A stretch of DNA of 64,000 nt from Clytia hemisphaerica (Eukaryota; Cnidaria; Hydrozoa; Leptothecata; Clytiidae), in the NCBI GenBank assembly GCA_902728285.1, contig CACVBU010000865.1, forward strand, positions 4,525,840-4,589,839, in the 5' to 3' direction. This document shows positions 44,162 through 56,545 of the stretch, piece by piece; positions within the stretch are counted from its first letter, which is position 1, and each line of letters opens with the position of its first letter. The position numbers and the translations under genes were made by a program. The notes under the pieces were generated by a model. The model was not told the origin of the DNA and searched no databases. It was given only the letters and a program-made list of their open reading frames with translations.

Positions 44162-45855
44162 ATGATTGAAAACATGAAGTCAGGAAAAAGTCCAGGACCA
44201 GACGGTATCCTACCAGAAACCATCAAGTATGGAGGCAATGCTTTGAAAAACTACCTTCTAACTTTCTTCAACCTATTCTGGATTACAGAACTTCTACCGT
44301 CAGACCTCGTTAACCCAAACATCACGATTCTGTTTAAGAAAGGAGACCGTAGTCAATGTGGGAATTATCGAGGGATCTCGCTTCTAAGTGTCGTCGGAAA
44401 GTTTCTTGCCGATATGATTTTGCAAAGACTGATTTCTCTTGCACGTAGAGTTTACCCTGATTCACAACAAGGCTATCGTGAAGGTCGTGGTACGATCGAT
44501 GGAATTTTCACAGTGAGGCAAATTATGGAGAAAAGTAGGGAACAACATCGAGATTTATACATTGCTTTTATAGACTTCACCAAGGCTTTTGACACGGTCA
44601 ATCGTCAATTGCTTTTTTCAATCTTGGGAAAGATCGGTTGTCCACCTGGGTTGATAAAGCTCATCAAACTCCTATATACTGATGTCAAAGCTCGTTTAAT
44701 CGTCGATGGTAAGTTATCGAAACTGTTTGAATACAACAGCGATGTGAAACAGGGTTGCAAGCTTGCCCCAACCCTGTTTGGTATATATGCAGCAGTTCTT
44801 CTCCTTGTTGCTTTCAAAGATGTCACAACACCGACGTTCAATCCTGATAAGATTTCGCACCGATGGAAAATTCTTTGACTTAAGGCGTTTGAAGGCCAAA
44901 ACCAAAGTAATGTATGAATTTATTCGTGAGGCTCAATATGCAGATGACATCGCAGTGCTAAGCGACTCGGCCGAAGGTCTACAGGAACTACTCGATGCTT
45001 ACAATGCTGCATCAAAACGTTTTGGATTAAAGATCAATGCAGGCAAAACTGAAGTTCTATGTATGGGTCCAGAAGCAATCTTCTACGTCGATGAAGTCCC
45101 CTTACAAAATGTCGATCGTTTCAAGTACCTTGGCAGTTTTGTCACCAAAGATTGTAAACTTCAAGTCGAACTCACTTCACGCATCCAAGCAACATCCAGT
45201 GCTTTTGGTAGGCTTAGACACAGAGTCTTTGACAACCACAATTTGACAATCTCGACTAAAATCGCAGTGTATAAGCAATGCTTACTACCAATTCTTCTGT
45301 ACGGGAGTGAGACTTGGACTCTTTACTCTTATGAAATTCGACAACTCCGTACCTTCCAACAACGTCACCTCCGTTCCATAATGAAAATCAAATGGGATGA
45401 TTATGTAAGTAACGAACAGGTATTGATCAGAGCTCATGTTGAAGATATTTAAGTTTTACTGGCAAAAAGTCGTTTGAGATGGCTTGGTCACGTTGGGAGA
45501 ATGCAAAATGTTAGAACAGCAAAAACGATTTTGTTTGGAGAGCTTGAACATGGTTCACGTTCTATTGGACGACCAAAATTGAGATACAAAGACAACTGTA
45601 AACAACTCTTAAAGAAAATCGATTTACTCGATTGGACTGTTATTGCAATGGATCGCCCATTATGGCGGTCAAAGATTCAAGCTGATTGTGAAAGTTTAAA
45701 TGCTCTGAGATTGGAACGATATCAAAAGAAGAAAGACAGAAGAAAAAGATAGAATATTTAATTTATTTATTAAATCCATAATCATGTATTATTACTAATT
45801 TATGCTCGTTCACGAGTTAAGGCTTATTATTATTATATTATTATTATATTTATGA
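44162..45855 (+). pseudogene. 5'-truncated LINE, second family
   Basis: It starts inside the reverse transcriptase at KSGKSPGPDGILPE, then ILFKKGDRSQCGNYRGISLL, QQGYREGRGTIDGIFTVRQI, IAFIDFTKAFDTVN, DVKQGCKLAPTLF and YADDIAVLSD. It closes with a C-terminal domain containing RWLGHVGRMQN and GRPKLRYKDNCKQLLKKI, ending at 45752. One frame change near 44.85 kb and an in-frame TAA at 45450 inactivate it. The 3' UTR ends in TTA repeats at about 45828-45855. The RGISLL and RWLGHVGRM signatures distinguish it from the CR1/L2-like copies; an RTE-like group is possible. Confidence 0.88.
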
Positions 45856-46118
45856 TGATAAATAAATTTGTATGTTTGAGCTTTAATAGACCAGCCGAGG
45901 CTGGAAGGTCAGCCAATAGAGCTTAGCTAGATAGCTTTAATAAGTGGGTTAACAGATGTAAGAGATGCACTGAAACAGAGTAGACTAAATATGTTGAATA
46001 ATGTACAAAATGTGAAACATTTGATAACTTGATTTAAAATTATGTAAAACAAGCCTGAAAGCTCCTCCAACCCCCCCCCCCCCACGAGAAGCTCAAAGTA
46101 TACTTCTCTTTAGTATTG
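45856..46118. other. Spacer between LINE and nested foldback
   Basis: AT-rich, with a C13-14 run at about 46070-46083 just before the next element; nothing else seen. Confidence 0.4.
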
Positions 46119-46571
46119 TCCATATAGTACGTACGCAAAGATTTTCCAAATATTAGACACCCCCTCCCCCCTTGTACGCAGAGAACAATAGAAATGACTT
46201 TGTTTAAACAATAGATGTACGCTTTTGCTGAACCCCCTCCCGGGGGGGGGGGTACTACCCTTGTCGACCGACGGGGGTGCTCCGCCGAGGTTCGAAAAAT
46301 GGACCCTACGTGGGACTCGAAATTTGCGAAAAAGTGACCCTGAATGGGACTGAAATTCCAAAATTTTCTACTTTTTCCCCAAATTCTCCAAAAATAGGCA
46401 CCCTACGAGGGACTGATTTTTCTATTTTCGTGTTTTGGCGACCCTACCAGGGACTCGTGGAGGTTAAAAAAGGTACCCTGACCAGCGGAGCATCCCCGTA
46501 ACCCATTTTACCCTAGTACCCCCCCCCCGGGACCCCCTCTCCCCCTTCACTGTGTACGTACTATATGGATG
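46119..46571. mobile_element. Nested MITEs: outer GTACGTAC-ended, inner CCCGGG(G)n-ended
   Basis: The outer ends GTCCATATAGTACGTACGC and GTGTACGTACTATATGGATG pair as inverted repeats. Within them, CTCCCGGGGGGGGGG-GTACTA at about 46236 pairs with TAGTACCCCCCCCCGGGA at about 46515-46533, defining an inner element of about 300 bp. The inner core repeats ACCCTACG(T/A)GGGACT-type motifs four times on one strand. The inner element apparently inserted into the outer one. Confidence 0.7.
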
Positions 46572-46596
46572 GCCAGTCTGGGTAAATAAATTTTGT

Positions 46597-46974
46597 CGTC
46601 AAGTTACACAACATGCACACAACCATCTTGAAGACTTTGCTGGTCGCAAATGATAATCGAAAGCAAAACTTGAAATTCACAACTATGCGGGGAAGCTCAT
46701 TTTCCCCCGTTTTGCTTTAAACTCGCTTTTGATTGGTCTATGAATTTGGGCGATTGATTTACCGCCTTGGCGGAATAAACAGACAACCATAATAAATAAA
46801 TTCAACAGGGCAGCGGTGTAGCAATTAATTTCAACTGGGATTCCTCTCTTCTGTGCCAAGCACTGGCAGTGTTTTTTAAACTTTAAAACAATGTTAAATG
46901 AAGACCAGATTGATCTGTTTGTTATGGCTGTGCAAGTTGTGACGAGAGTGTGTACAGCATGTTGTGTAACTTGA
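46597..46974. mobile_element. 378 bp inverted-repeat element (CGTCAAGTTACACAACATGC ends)
   Basis: CGTCAAGTTACACAACATGC at the left and its exact reverse complement at the right. The interior holds a minus-strand frame of 115 codons (46683-47030) with no recognisable domain, extending past the right end, so it is probably not a gene. Confidence 0.7.
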
Positions 46975-48158
46975 CGGCAGCCCGCTTTCGGCAAGTCTGA
47001 TAAGAGATATCTATAAACTGTTATCGCCATTCATTCCATTCCATCATTCAGTCAAAATGTGCGCCAAGTTTAGAAAAGGTTAGAAAAACACAATCTGCAT
47101 CCGGAACTGCGTGAAAAATAGTTTGATCAATTTCAATAAGAGCTGTATATATTAATACTAATATAAATGATCAAATTCCAAAGACCATTTGTCATAATCT
47201 TGCAAGTCCAATAATAGGAGATGTGATGTCATCATTTGGTTCCCGTCATCTGATTTACGGTTACGAGCTGGAGAGTCGGAAAGCTTTTCCGCTGCTTTGC
47301 TGGATTTCCACTGTCGACCTCTGCACGCTCTGTGTTTAAAAGTTTTCAAATCGAAGTAGAGAGCCGCATGCTAATGGAGAGTAAACCGAAAACACCAATT
47401 TATCCACGGTTTCTCAATTTTAAATTTGGATCAGTCCACACGAACTCCCTTTCAACAAGATGTATAGCTGCTTCTTAACAGAAAAATAATTTCGACTGAC
47501 CGAACGACTCCCACTTTTTAAAGTAGAAATGACGGGAACCAAACAGTTTTTTGCGATTCGCCTTTATCACAAACACGTCCAAGTCCAAAAAAGCACGATT
47601 CCATCCAGTCTTTATATCAAATTTTTACAGTAGCTGTACTTTTGTAAACTTTATCAAATCCCAATAACATTATAACACCATCAATTCCCCTAGAGGCAAA
47701 CAAGAAAAATATATGTTTTTATTGCAAAAACTATTAAAAAGCAGCATAATAAAAAGTATATATCAGAAAATTCAACATAAACAAAACTTGAGCAAACGGC
47801 TTTAAACCTTCAAAGGATATAGAAAAAGAATCCCCTTGATGAAAATCATTTGTTTGGTTTGCCGAGTTAAAAAAATAAATGACAGAAATTGAAGCTTGCA
47901 ACAGATTTACACTGGAAATACTTTGGTACAACACTGACTTATCATATCTGACTATCACTTGATGCTTGAGCCGCCATCTTGAAACTACATTATGATCTGT
48001 AAAAACAACGCACGCTAAAAGTACCCAAAAAGTTAACCCGATCGGAAGAAAGTTTAGAAATCAAAGTGAGATCGGAAAATCGGATTTTTTTTTTGCCGTC
48101 TTATGGAAGAAGAACCGAATTTTACCTATTTGAATGCTCAGCTTAGGCTGACCAATAA
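46975..48158. other. Intergenic DNA, nothing recognised
   Basis: No repeat ends, RNA gene or protein family could be supported here. Short frames on the minus strand lack domain features. Confidence 0.4.
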
Positions 48159-48169
48159 ATGATTGGGCT

Positions 48170-48350
48170 ATGCAAGAAAAAAAAAATAGTATATCGGGCT
48201 TGTAAGATTTTGATGGTGCTTCATTCATCTTGTCACCCAAGCACCAAGCTTCAATTTTACAAAACCTATGTTCGACCAATCTTAGAATATGGATCTATTG
48301 TATGGGATCCACACTCAGCTTCGAAGATAAACTGGAAATGGTCCAACACT
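48170..48350 (+). pseudogene. LINE fragment (reverse transcriptase C-terminus)
   Basis: A short frame reads KTYVRPILEYGSIVWDPHS, the conserved segment downstream of the polymerase core in CR1/Jockey-like LINEs. Only about 60 codons remain and both ends are lost. Confidence 0.75.
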
Positions 48351-49330
48351 AGCAGCATGCTTCATCTCCATCTTAATCTCCCCCACAGCAAAGTAGAAGC
48401 AAAGTAGATCAAAAGTTATACAAGGGTGGTTGAAAACATCCCCCGGATAATAGGACCCCCCCCCAAAAAAGCCTGATAATAATAATAGGGTTAATTCTTT
48501 TACAGGATTTACGCTACAGAGTCAAAGACAAATAGAATTCAAAAGTTCTTTGTGGCTATATTCATTGTGGAATCCCCTGTACCTGTCGATCAATAATAAA
48601 TATCAATGAAGAAGACAAGAAAGTTGAAACTATTGTTGCCTCTAAATGCAGGATCAAATATGGAATCATCATCAAAAGGTACACGTTTTTTTTTAAGAAA
48701 CACACTTTTAAGAAACATGAAGCTCAGAATGCCTAAAAGCTAAGAAACGTTTAAGAAACATGCTGAGGCTGGGAATGAGAAAATAACATTTTTAAATCGG
48801 TTCTTTTTAAAAACTTTCCAATCAAAACAAATGTTGGCTGATTATGTCAAAAAGTTTAGAAACATGTAAGAAACATTTAAGGCTTAAAAGGCTGATTTCT
48901 TAATAAACATTAACGATTGAGGCTGCTTGCAGCTGCTTGGTAAAACTACAATTGGTGACGAAATACTTGGCACAAAAAGGAAATCCACCGGGGTGTTTTG
49001 AAACCACAATCGATTTGCAAGTGCTCTAAAGTAGGTTGGAAGGGTAGAGTTTTAACTCTGAGTTTAAACGCTAGACTTAAAACTTAGGACCTTAGGATGT
49101 GAGGATCCAAAAGTTCAAAAATGGTCCAGTAGGGCTTGAAATATAGCATAGCAACCAATAAATCCCTCCCAGATCGAAATAATCGTTGAAATTAAGTTGA
49201 AGGCCTTAAATTGACATTCTCGCTCGAACTTCAATTTTCGAAAAATGGTAAATTTGCCAAAAGTGCCAATATGTTATGGCACCGATTGTAGTTACCAAGT
49301 TTCACCACAACGGTTTTTAGCAAAATGGTA
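48351..49330. other. Intergenic DNA
   Basis: A loose repeat of TTAAGAAACAT occurs several times between 48690 and 48900. No gene seen. Confidence 0.4.
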
Positions 49331-49609
49331 TACTCTCGGGTACCTAATTGCCGGGGGGGTTGGAATAAGCGGGGGGGTTGGAAAAAATCTCAAAACTTAA
49401 TAAGCGGGGGGGTTGGAATAAAAATGTCCTGGGTGGAATTTTTTTGAAAAGGAGGCAAATACAGCAGAATTGGGACAAAAAAGGGAACCTTCAAAAATAT
49501 TTTCCCAAAAATTAATAAGCGGGGGGGTTGGAATAAGAATGTCCTGGGTGGAAAATTTTCGAAAAATTAATTAGCGGGGGGGGGGGACGGCTATTAGGTA
49601 CCCGAGAGT
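49331..49609. mobile_element. GGTACC-type MITE with G-run core, copy 3
   Basis: TACTCTCGGGTACCTAATTG and CTATTAGGTACCCGAGAGTA are inverted ends with TA borders. The core repeats AATAAGCGGGGGGGTTGGAA three to four times, with ATGTCCTGGGTGGA twice. It matches copy 2 in the caspase intron in reverse complement and copy 1 in the RBM22 intron by its ends. Confidence 0.88.
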
Positions 49610-49919
49610 ACTTCGAATAAACGCCCCAAGTGTTGATTAATTATTTTTTTTGGATTTTAGGAATTTTTTTTTGCATTTATTCGAGGGGGCGTTTATTCGA
49701 AGTAAGTTTTGTTGAGTTCTTTGAATTTTCAAAAAATGAATTCTTTTACATTGGGGAAAAAATATTGAGATCAAATTTTGATGAGTCAATCAGATCATTG
49801 TCATAAATAAAATTGCCAGGATATTTCAGCATAATTGAAAATTATTATTGTTTGCGAGCGTTTTGCACTTTTGTATTTTAAATTAATATCAGTCTTTAGG
49901 GAGCAAATATTAATGAGTA

Positions 49920-50316
49920 GGGGACCATTCAAAAAGTACGTACGCTCAAAATCGGTGAAAACTGACCACCCCCTCCCCCCTTGTACGCTCTCGTACGCTT
50001 TGGCATTACCACCCCCCCTTCGCGTACGTACGCTTTTGAAATGACCCCCCCCCTCGAAAAAAAATGTAGGTCATATTAAAAGGTCTGTACAAAGGTAAAT
50101 TAGAGGATTTTGAAAAAAATTAACTAAGTTCAACTTCTGTGTGTGTTTGTTGATGATATAAACAGAAGATCTAACCAAACTTTAATTGAAATTTTGTTTT
50201 GTTAAAAATGTCAAAGTGTACGTACCTTTCTACTTGACCTCCTTCGTACGCTTTCGTACGCTTTTGGTGGTACCCCCCCTCCCCCTCAGAGCGTACGTAC
50301 ATTTTGAATGGTCCCT
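49920..50316. mobile_element. 397 bp MITE (GGGACCATTCAAAA ends, CGTACG motifs)
   Basis: GGGACCATTCAAAAAGTACG at the left mirrors CGTACATTTTGAATGGTCCC at the right. TACGCT/CGTACG motifs recur at both sub-ends beside C-runs. Its sub-terminal GTACGTACGC is shared with the outer element at 46119-46571, suggesting related families. Confidence 0.85.
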
Positions 50317-50383
50317 AAAGTGGTTTGAATTTATAATTATTCTAATGAAAACGAGGCCCGCGATGGTTTTGATGTTTAGAATT

Positions 50384-51986
50384 GAGGCTCGAAATCTTCG
50401 AGTTAGAAAACTTCGAGCTAACAATTTTCGAGTTAGAAATTTTAGAGTTAGCTAAAGACAAAAGTGCAAATTATGACGTCACTCGACTCTAACTCGATTT
50501 TTCATTTTCAAAAAAGGATTTTCGAGTTAGGATTAACTCGAATTTTATTTGATTCGATAAAACATTTTCGAGTTAGCTAACTTTAATTTCTTTTTCACAA
50601 AACCTTTATTCGAGTTACTGTAGCTAACTCGGAATTTATTTTTCGTTCACAAGTTTTCGAGTTAGCTATCTTGGATTTTTTTGTATGGTAGTAGAAAAAT
50701 CCAAAAAAATTCGAAAAAGAAGTAGGCGGAAGGAAGTTTGCTTGTTTTTCTTCCTCCTTTCTTCTTGTTTAATATGGAGTGGAGATTTTGTAAAAGATGA
50801 GAAATTAGATTTATTGAATTTAAGTGCCTTAATGTATCTTCTATGTGCACCAAAATTTTGCATCGTAAAAGTACATTGTGATGCTTGAATTTTGACTTGC
50901 ATGAGTGTATGATTTTTTTACCACACTGGGTGTTCTTTGCTTATACTTTGGCTCCAGAAAATTGTTTTGTCAGTTCTGCAGATATTGCAGATTATTTCAA
51001 CGATTTCAAGGTATGTTAGTTATGTATATACAATACATTTGAGAGTTATATTGAATAATTCTAACATTACTTCTTTATGATTCTACAAATTCAAAAGTGA
51101 GTGCTGTTGTTCCTTTGTAAGATGTTAAAACAAACCAATAACTTTCCTTCAGCTTTGGCATTTCACTTTTCGATACTGCGTGGCCTTTTGTGTATATCTT
51201 TTTCAGGCCTTAGCTTCAATTCCTTTGAAGTGATTAGAGTGTTTTTTTGTTTTTTTTCCTTTTGTTTATATTTGTATTTTGGAGCTTCGACGACCGTAGA
51301 GCTAAGAATTCGAATTTCCAAACTAACACTCGAATTTCGAATAAAGATATTCGAATTTTGTTAACTTTTTCTAAAAAAAAATCCAAAGATACCTTAAGGG
51401 AAGAAATTTTGGCGGATTTGGCGGATTTGACTGAAATCCCCCAAATTAAGTTCCCGACAAAATTTATTTTTTCCGCCATCCGCCAAATTAAATTCCCGCC
51501 AAATTAAACATTTTGAAAATATGATCTCTTTTAAGGTGCCTTTGCTTTTTTTTCGCTGTTTTGACGCCATCTTAAAGTTAAATTTTTAAACGACCGCTAA
51601 ATTAAGTTTTTTCGTCCATCCGCCAAAGTAAATTCCCTCTGAAAAAACTTTTTTGGCCATCCGCCAAATTAAATTCCCGCCAAAATTTCTTCCTTTAAGG
51701 TAGCAAACTGAAAAACTTGTGAACGAAAAATAAATTCCGAGTTAGCTAACTCGAGAAAAGGTTTTGTTAAAAAGAAATTCGAGTTAGCTAACTCGAAAAG
51801 CTTTTTTTGAAAAATAAAATTCGAGTTGATTATAACTCGAAAATACTTTTTGAAAATAAAAAATCGAGTTAGAGTCGAGTGACGTCATAATTTGCACTTT
51901 TATGACGTCATAATTTAGCTAACTCGAAAATTCCTAACTCGAAAATCGCTAACTCGAAGTTTTCTGACTCGAAGATTCCGGGCCTC
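50384..51986. mobile_element. 1.6 kb Mutator-like foldback with arrays of CGAGTTAG
   Basis: Arms of about 300 bases (50384-50690 and 51705-51986) are imperfect inverted repeats, each built from many copies of TTCGAGTTAGCTAA in both orientations plus TGACGTCA palindromes. Flanks are nine-base near-duplicates TTTAGAATT / TATAGAATT (50375-50383 and 51987-51995; one mismatch), as expected for Mutator-type transposition. The middle has no transposase. A smaller foldback (51389-51702) lies inside near the right arm. Confidence 0.8.
51389..51702. mobile_element. TA-flanked MITE nested in the Mutator-like element
   Basis: TACCTTAAGGGAAGAAATTT at the left mirrors AAATTTCTTCCTTTAAGGTA at the right. 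The core repeats CGCCAAATTAAATTCCCGCC several times. Same family as 5601-5820 by its ends. Confidence 0.8.
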
Positions 51987-54460
51987 TATAGAATTGCACC
52001 AGGGAAAAGTTTTTTAAATAAAAAATTCAGTCCCATTTATTAAAGTAATTTTGAGCCTGAAAATCTTGGGGACTCGACAATACAATCTCTATTTTTTTCT
52101 CCTAATGTTTTCTATTTTATTTTCAAATTCTAAATTGTTTTTCCCTTAATGTTAGAATATCGTTATAGAAATTAGAAAGAAACCATGAATATTCAATACA
52201 ATGATTTGATATTATTATATATTCAGACTCATTAGTAGAAATGATTCTATTTCCATTTCTAAATGTTCATTTGTACATACCCCCAAAGTAATTTGCGTTA
52301 TCAAGATTTTAGCGTGTTGCGTGATATGACGAAACAAATCGAGGCTAAATACGTGATTCGAGTATGATGAATCCATTTTTGCCAAATTTTCGTATTCGTT
52401 ATGAGATCAAAAAATATATGGCGTGATAAGGGGTTCCGATGCGGTGGCTCATAAGCAGGTCGAAGTTTCAAAAATTAAAAATCAAAATTGTCCTGATGCA
52501 GATATGGGTACTAGGTTTTCCAACTGACTTCTGGAGTACACTCTTTTCTTATAAGCAACATTGATTCGGCTTAAAAAATTACAGTTTTTTTTGTAATCTG
52601 CCGCCGCCGGCGAAAATCTTTGGTCTAAGAAAGCTAAAACAGTAACCCTAAAAAGGTCAGCCTTTTACAAAAGCTGCACAAGTTTTTTTGCATTTCAGCT
52701 TGTAGTTATGCTTATTTTTTACCGAGTTTGAGCCTAAGTATGCTTATAAACGTTGTGCTTGCAAAAAAAAAGAGTGTAGTTAAATTGTTCGACATTTATG
52801 CTGAGAGATGATAAGTTATGAGACCCCTTTGGAGACTGACTTAAAGCTATTTTGTAATATAAATTCTAGGCTTATCAAAGTTCACATTATGTTAAGTTAA
52901 CCTATATCTGTTAATACAAAAATGTTTCGAACATCGGGAGGCTTCATAACGACTTTCTTGTAAAAAATGTACTTAAGTTTTACGGGTATGTCTCACCCTT
53001 AAATGTGCCTTTTTGACCCAATTTTCCGAAAATCAGGCGGCACTCCACCCGTCATTCGGCAAACCTTTTATAGCACCCCCTCCCCTGGTACACGTTTTTT
53101 ATAAGAGCATCCAAAGTTTTTGAAGCCTACAGATGTGCTTAACTGTATGAGTTTTAAAGCCTAAAATATTCTTTAAACATATTCTTATTTTTAACATATT
53201 CTTATTTTTAGCATTTTCTTATTTTTAACATTTTCCGAGTATTTTTGTCCATTTTTCTAAGAAATCGGGTGTTTTAGAGTCTACAAAGCCTTTAAATGTT
53301 CTTAACTTGTTCTCAATATTTTGTCCATCAACTTTGTATGTTCTTATATAGATTGTTTTTATAAAAAACGTGTATTGAGTTTTTTCTTCAATATAAAGTT
53401 GAATTAAAATCACATGAAAGACCGACGAAGAACTTATCAAATCACTAAAACAAATTTATTTTTCAAATTCTTTATTTCAAAATAACTTTGAAAATAGCGA
53501 TAAATGATATGCCTTGGTAATGGATTGATAAATATTTGATATATTCAGCCATTGACAAAAATTATATCAAAATCTTATTAAAAAAGGAATACCTCAGCGA
53601 TTGATTCATCTGATAAATCTGTCTTTTTTTCTGTCATTTGATATATTATTCATTGACTTTAAAGGATTTTAGAATTCTAAATTCTTTCACCATTCAGGGG
53701 GTAAATTGTCACTAAATGATTACAACTTCGACCCCCTGCATTGAAAAACTATTCAACTATTTTTAGATCTTTCAACACAACATTTTCCTTTTCAGTGAGA
53801 TATTATTTTGTCTTTCTGTCAATTTATTTCTTTTTTCGGTGGTGAAATCTTTTTCTTTATTTTAAAGTTAATTTTTTTGTTGGCTACGGAAAAATGTATG
53901 TATTTTTATTATAGTATTCCCTGTTATAATTTCTGGTCCTTGAGTTACTTTTGCTTTGGTATAGAGATTCGTTTATTAATTTGAGTTGGAGTCAAAATCA
54001 ATAGAGAAGTTACTTGAAGGATGCTTTATGCACCAACTTTGCCAGGGTTTACACATAATGAGTAAAAATCAGCGACAAACCCTTAATCAATTCACAGATT
54101 TCTGAAAGTCGGAAAATTAATTGTTTTAGGCAGGTTTCTTACTTGAGAACTTTCGAAACTCTCCCGAATATAATAAGTATAGATGGGCTGAGCAAAAGAG
54201 ATGGTCTTCTGAGGAAAAAAAACTTTAGAGATTTTTGAATAGTCTAGCAAGCTAGACGACTAATTCAGACATAGTAGAAATAAAGCAAAAAGTAATTTAG
54301 GAAACAATTTTAGTTTATACAAACTAAATCCCGTAATAATAATCGTTATAACGCCTATACTACTGTATTACACGCATCATAAACGACTCGAGTCTAATTT
54401 TCTACCATCTTCATTCACGCTCACAATGGTAATGATTGGTATTATATTTTTGTTTGACAG
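51987..54460. other. Gene-poor AT-rich DNA
   Basis: No exon, transposon end pair or RNA gene could be supported over about 2.4 kb. A minor tandem of ATTCTTATTTTTAACATATT-like units lies at 53175-53235. Confidence 0.45.
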
Positions 54461-54526
54461 GAAATTTATCTGATGGACGCAAGGTGAAAAAGAATAATGA
54501 AGCTCAAGAAACAATTATCACCAAAG
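54461..54526 (+). CDS. Candidate internal exon of an unrecognised gene (exon a)
   Basis: TTGACAG acceptor, then 66 bases open in only one frame, reading NLSDGRKVKKNNEAQETIIT and K, then a GTAGTGAG donor. Phase 1 in, phase 1 out. The charged composition is unlike the surrounding AT-rich frames. Same strand and same phase as the candidate exon at 58768-58908. No family recognised. Confidence 0.35.
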
Positions 54527-54570
54527 GTAGTGAGTTCTTGACGGGTTGGTCTTAAAAAGCAAAGTAACTA

Positions 54571-54714
54571 ATAGACCATATCGGCTTTACCGAATTCTCC
54601 CCGAATGATTACCCATGATGCATTGCGCAAAAAAATTCACGGAAGATAACCCAAACCCTAACAATGCATCATGGGTAATCATTCGGGGAGAATTCAGAAA
54701 GCCGATATCGTCTA
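54571..54714. mobile_element. 144 bp foldback MITE (ATAGACCATATCGGC ends)
   Basis: Nearly 50-base inverted ends: ATATCGGCTTTACCGAATTC, CCCGAATGATTACCCATGAT and GCATTG at the left, complemented at the right with very few mismatches, and a loop of about 40 bases. It follows the candidate exon ending at 54526 by 45 bases. Confidence 0.88.
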
Positions 54715-55538
54715 TTTGGTTAGGTTGTGTGGTAGCCATGTATATTTCACGGACGAGAGTAAAAAAATAAAAACTTTTTAGATGATGATCCCTATTGAAG
54801 CCAGGGGTAAAACTTCGCGGAAACAAAATTTCGCGGTGCGAGAAATACTCATAGGGGTTTATTAGGATTTTCATTAAAAATTGCATTGATAATTTTCGCG
54901 GTAGACACCCAAAAACGCGAAAATTAGCTCCGCGAATTTAGTTTCTTTAAAGTAGAGGTTTTTCATGCTTTCTTAAGTAACATGATTTTTGCCATTATAG
55001 AAGCAAACGTTCGAATTTGTAGTGGCGATCACTGACCTTTATATACTCTGGACCAAGTTTCTCAACCCTGGCCAAGCAAAATTTTTGATCGAAGTACCCT
55101 AATGGCGGCACTACGCAATAGCGGTGTAAATGCATCGAAAGCGCTAGGTCAACTTTCCTTTCAATACTATTGATGATGTAGCGCCGTTAGACGTTCATTT
55201 TTAACACTGCAATGGCTTCTTCTCGGGTACCAATTCTAAAAAAACTCTGATCAAAGATGGCGGATATAGCTCGGTCCGGGGAAATATAAAGGTCAGTGGT
55301 TGCGATCCATTTTACGCAAATCGAATGTTTGGTGGAATTATATAACTTAGCCACACATGAAAACCTTCAGTATATGAATTATTAGCGAATTTATGTAGCT
55401 GAAGCGATTTGGAAAACCCCGCAGTTCTGACCTGCAAAATCGAGGACGGTAAAAGTGCTGATTTACTGTCGTTCTCAGTTGGTCATTATATAGTCAAATT
55501 AGAACCTTACCGTCTCCCGTCGCTGAAAAAACACAAAT

Positions 55539-55679
55539 ACCTTATTGGGGAAAACTTTGCCGGGGAAAAATATTTGTCACTTGCTGGTAGTTGGTAAACG
55601 CATTAAGACCGGGGAAAATTTTCGTCACTTGGCCAAAATTTCGTCACTTTTCCCCGACGAAGTTTTCCCCGATAAGGTT
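55539..55679. mobile_element. 141 bp foldback MITE (CCTTATTGGGGAAAACTTTG ends)
   Basis: ACCTTATTGGGGAAAACTTT at the left mirrors GTTTTCCCCGATAAGGTT at the right, with GCCGGGGAAAA opposite TTTTCCCCGAC just inside. Internal TCGTCACTT motifs repeat three times. Confidence 0.85.
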
Positions 55680-56545
55680 CATAAACTCGGTATTTATCTA
55701 TTCCAGGTGATTTGTTTTGTGTTGGCGATTTCACTGTGCCAGTTACAACACTCCAAGGCTACACTAGCTAAATTCAGGGAATGTAAGTTTCATTTTTGGT
55801 GTAAAAATCATTTTTAAAGGTTTTCGATATCGTTTGCTTACTCATCAATTTTAATTCACACGCTTTTTCACATCAGATTGAAACCAATTTGGAGCAAGAT
55901 TGGTCAAAAAGAGGAAAAGAAAAGCATCTTTTGCTTTAAATAAGCATAAAATAATAGGCAGATCCTGATTTGAAACACGTGCACTTATGTAAAAACAAAA
56001 CCATTTTTAAATGTGTAAAGTTATTTCCAACTGATTGTGTTTTTCAATTCTGCTTGACCCGGGGGGGGGGGGGGTGTTAAGCAGTTAGTATAAGACTAAT
56101 AACTGCTTTTCTGCTTTTTCGCAAGAAGTAGTAACACCACAACCCTTTGTTCACTTAGTACATGTACTAACTGTATTTCGGGTCAAATTTACATTTACAC
56201 CACCCAGCACCACCCTTGAAAATGGCTTTTTGACTATCATAAAAGCAATTAACTCGGATAAAAGAAAATCTAATATCTTAAATGTTTTAATTTTCCATCT
56301 TTCAATAGGAAATTATAACATTTTTAAATATTTTAGAATATTGACTTTCTATGGCAACCGACAAATCGTTTTTAAGATTAAAAAACTTTTCAAAAATTTG
56401 AAAAAAAATTCAACTTCCTTTTTTTGTAAAATACAATGTTTCTTTGAAGATTTTTATAAGATTTAGGCTTTACTTCGTCTATATAACGCGCGAAATTAAA
56501 GGAAGTTCGAATCGACTTTTTGATAAAGAATTGGCGAAAATCATA
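55680..56545. other. Intergenic or intronic DNA
   Basis: An exon-like unit at 55707-55782 (TTCCAG acceptor, GTAAGT donor) opens with GDLFCVGDFTVPVTTLQGYT in the phase expected from 54526 but then meets TAA, so it is not accepted as an exon. A G13 run is at about 56061. Otherwise nothing seen. Confidence 0.35.

Noticed and set aside
46683-47030. 115-codon minus-strand frame
   Set aside because: It spans the end of an inverted-repeat element, with no domain, signal or splice context; probably chance or transposon sequence.
55707-55782. Exon-like unit between the two candidate exons, with good acceptor and donor
   Set aside because: In the phase required by the upstream candidate exon it hits a TAA, and its 76-base length does not lead into the phase of the next candidate exon.
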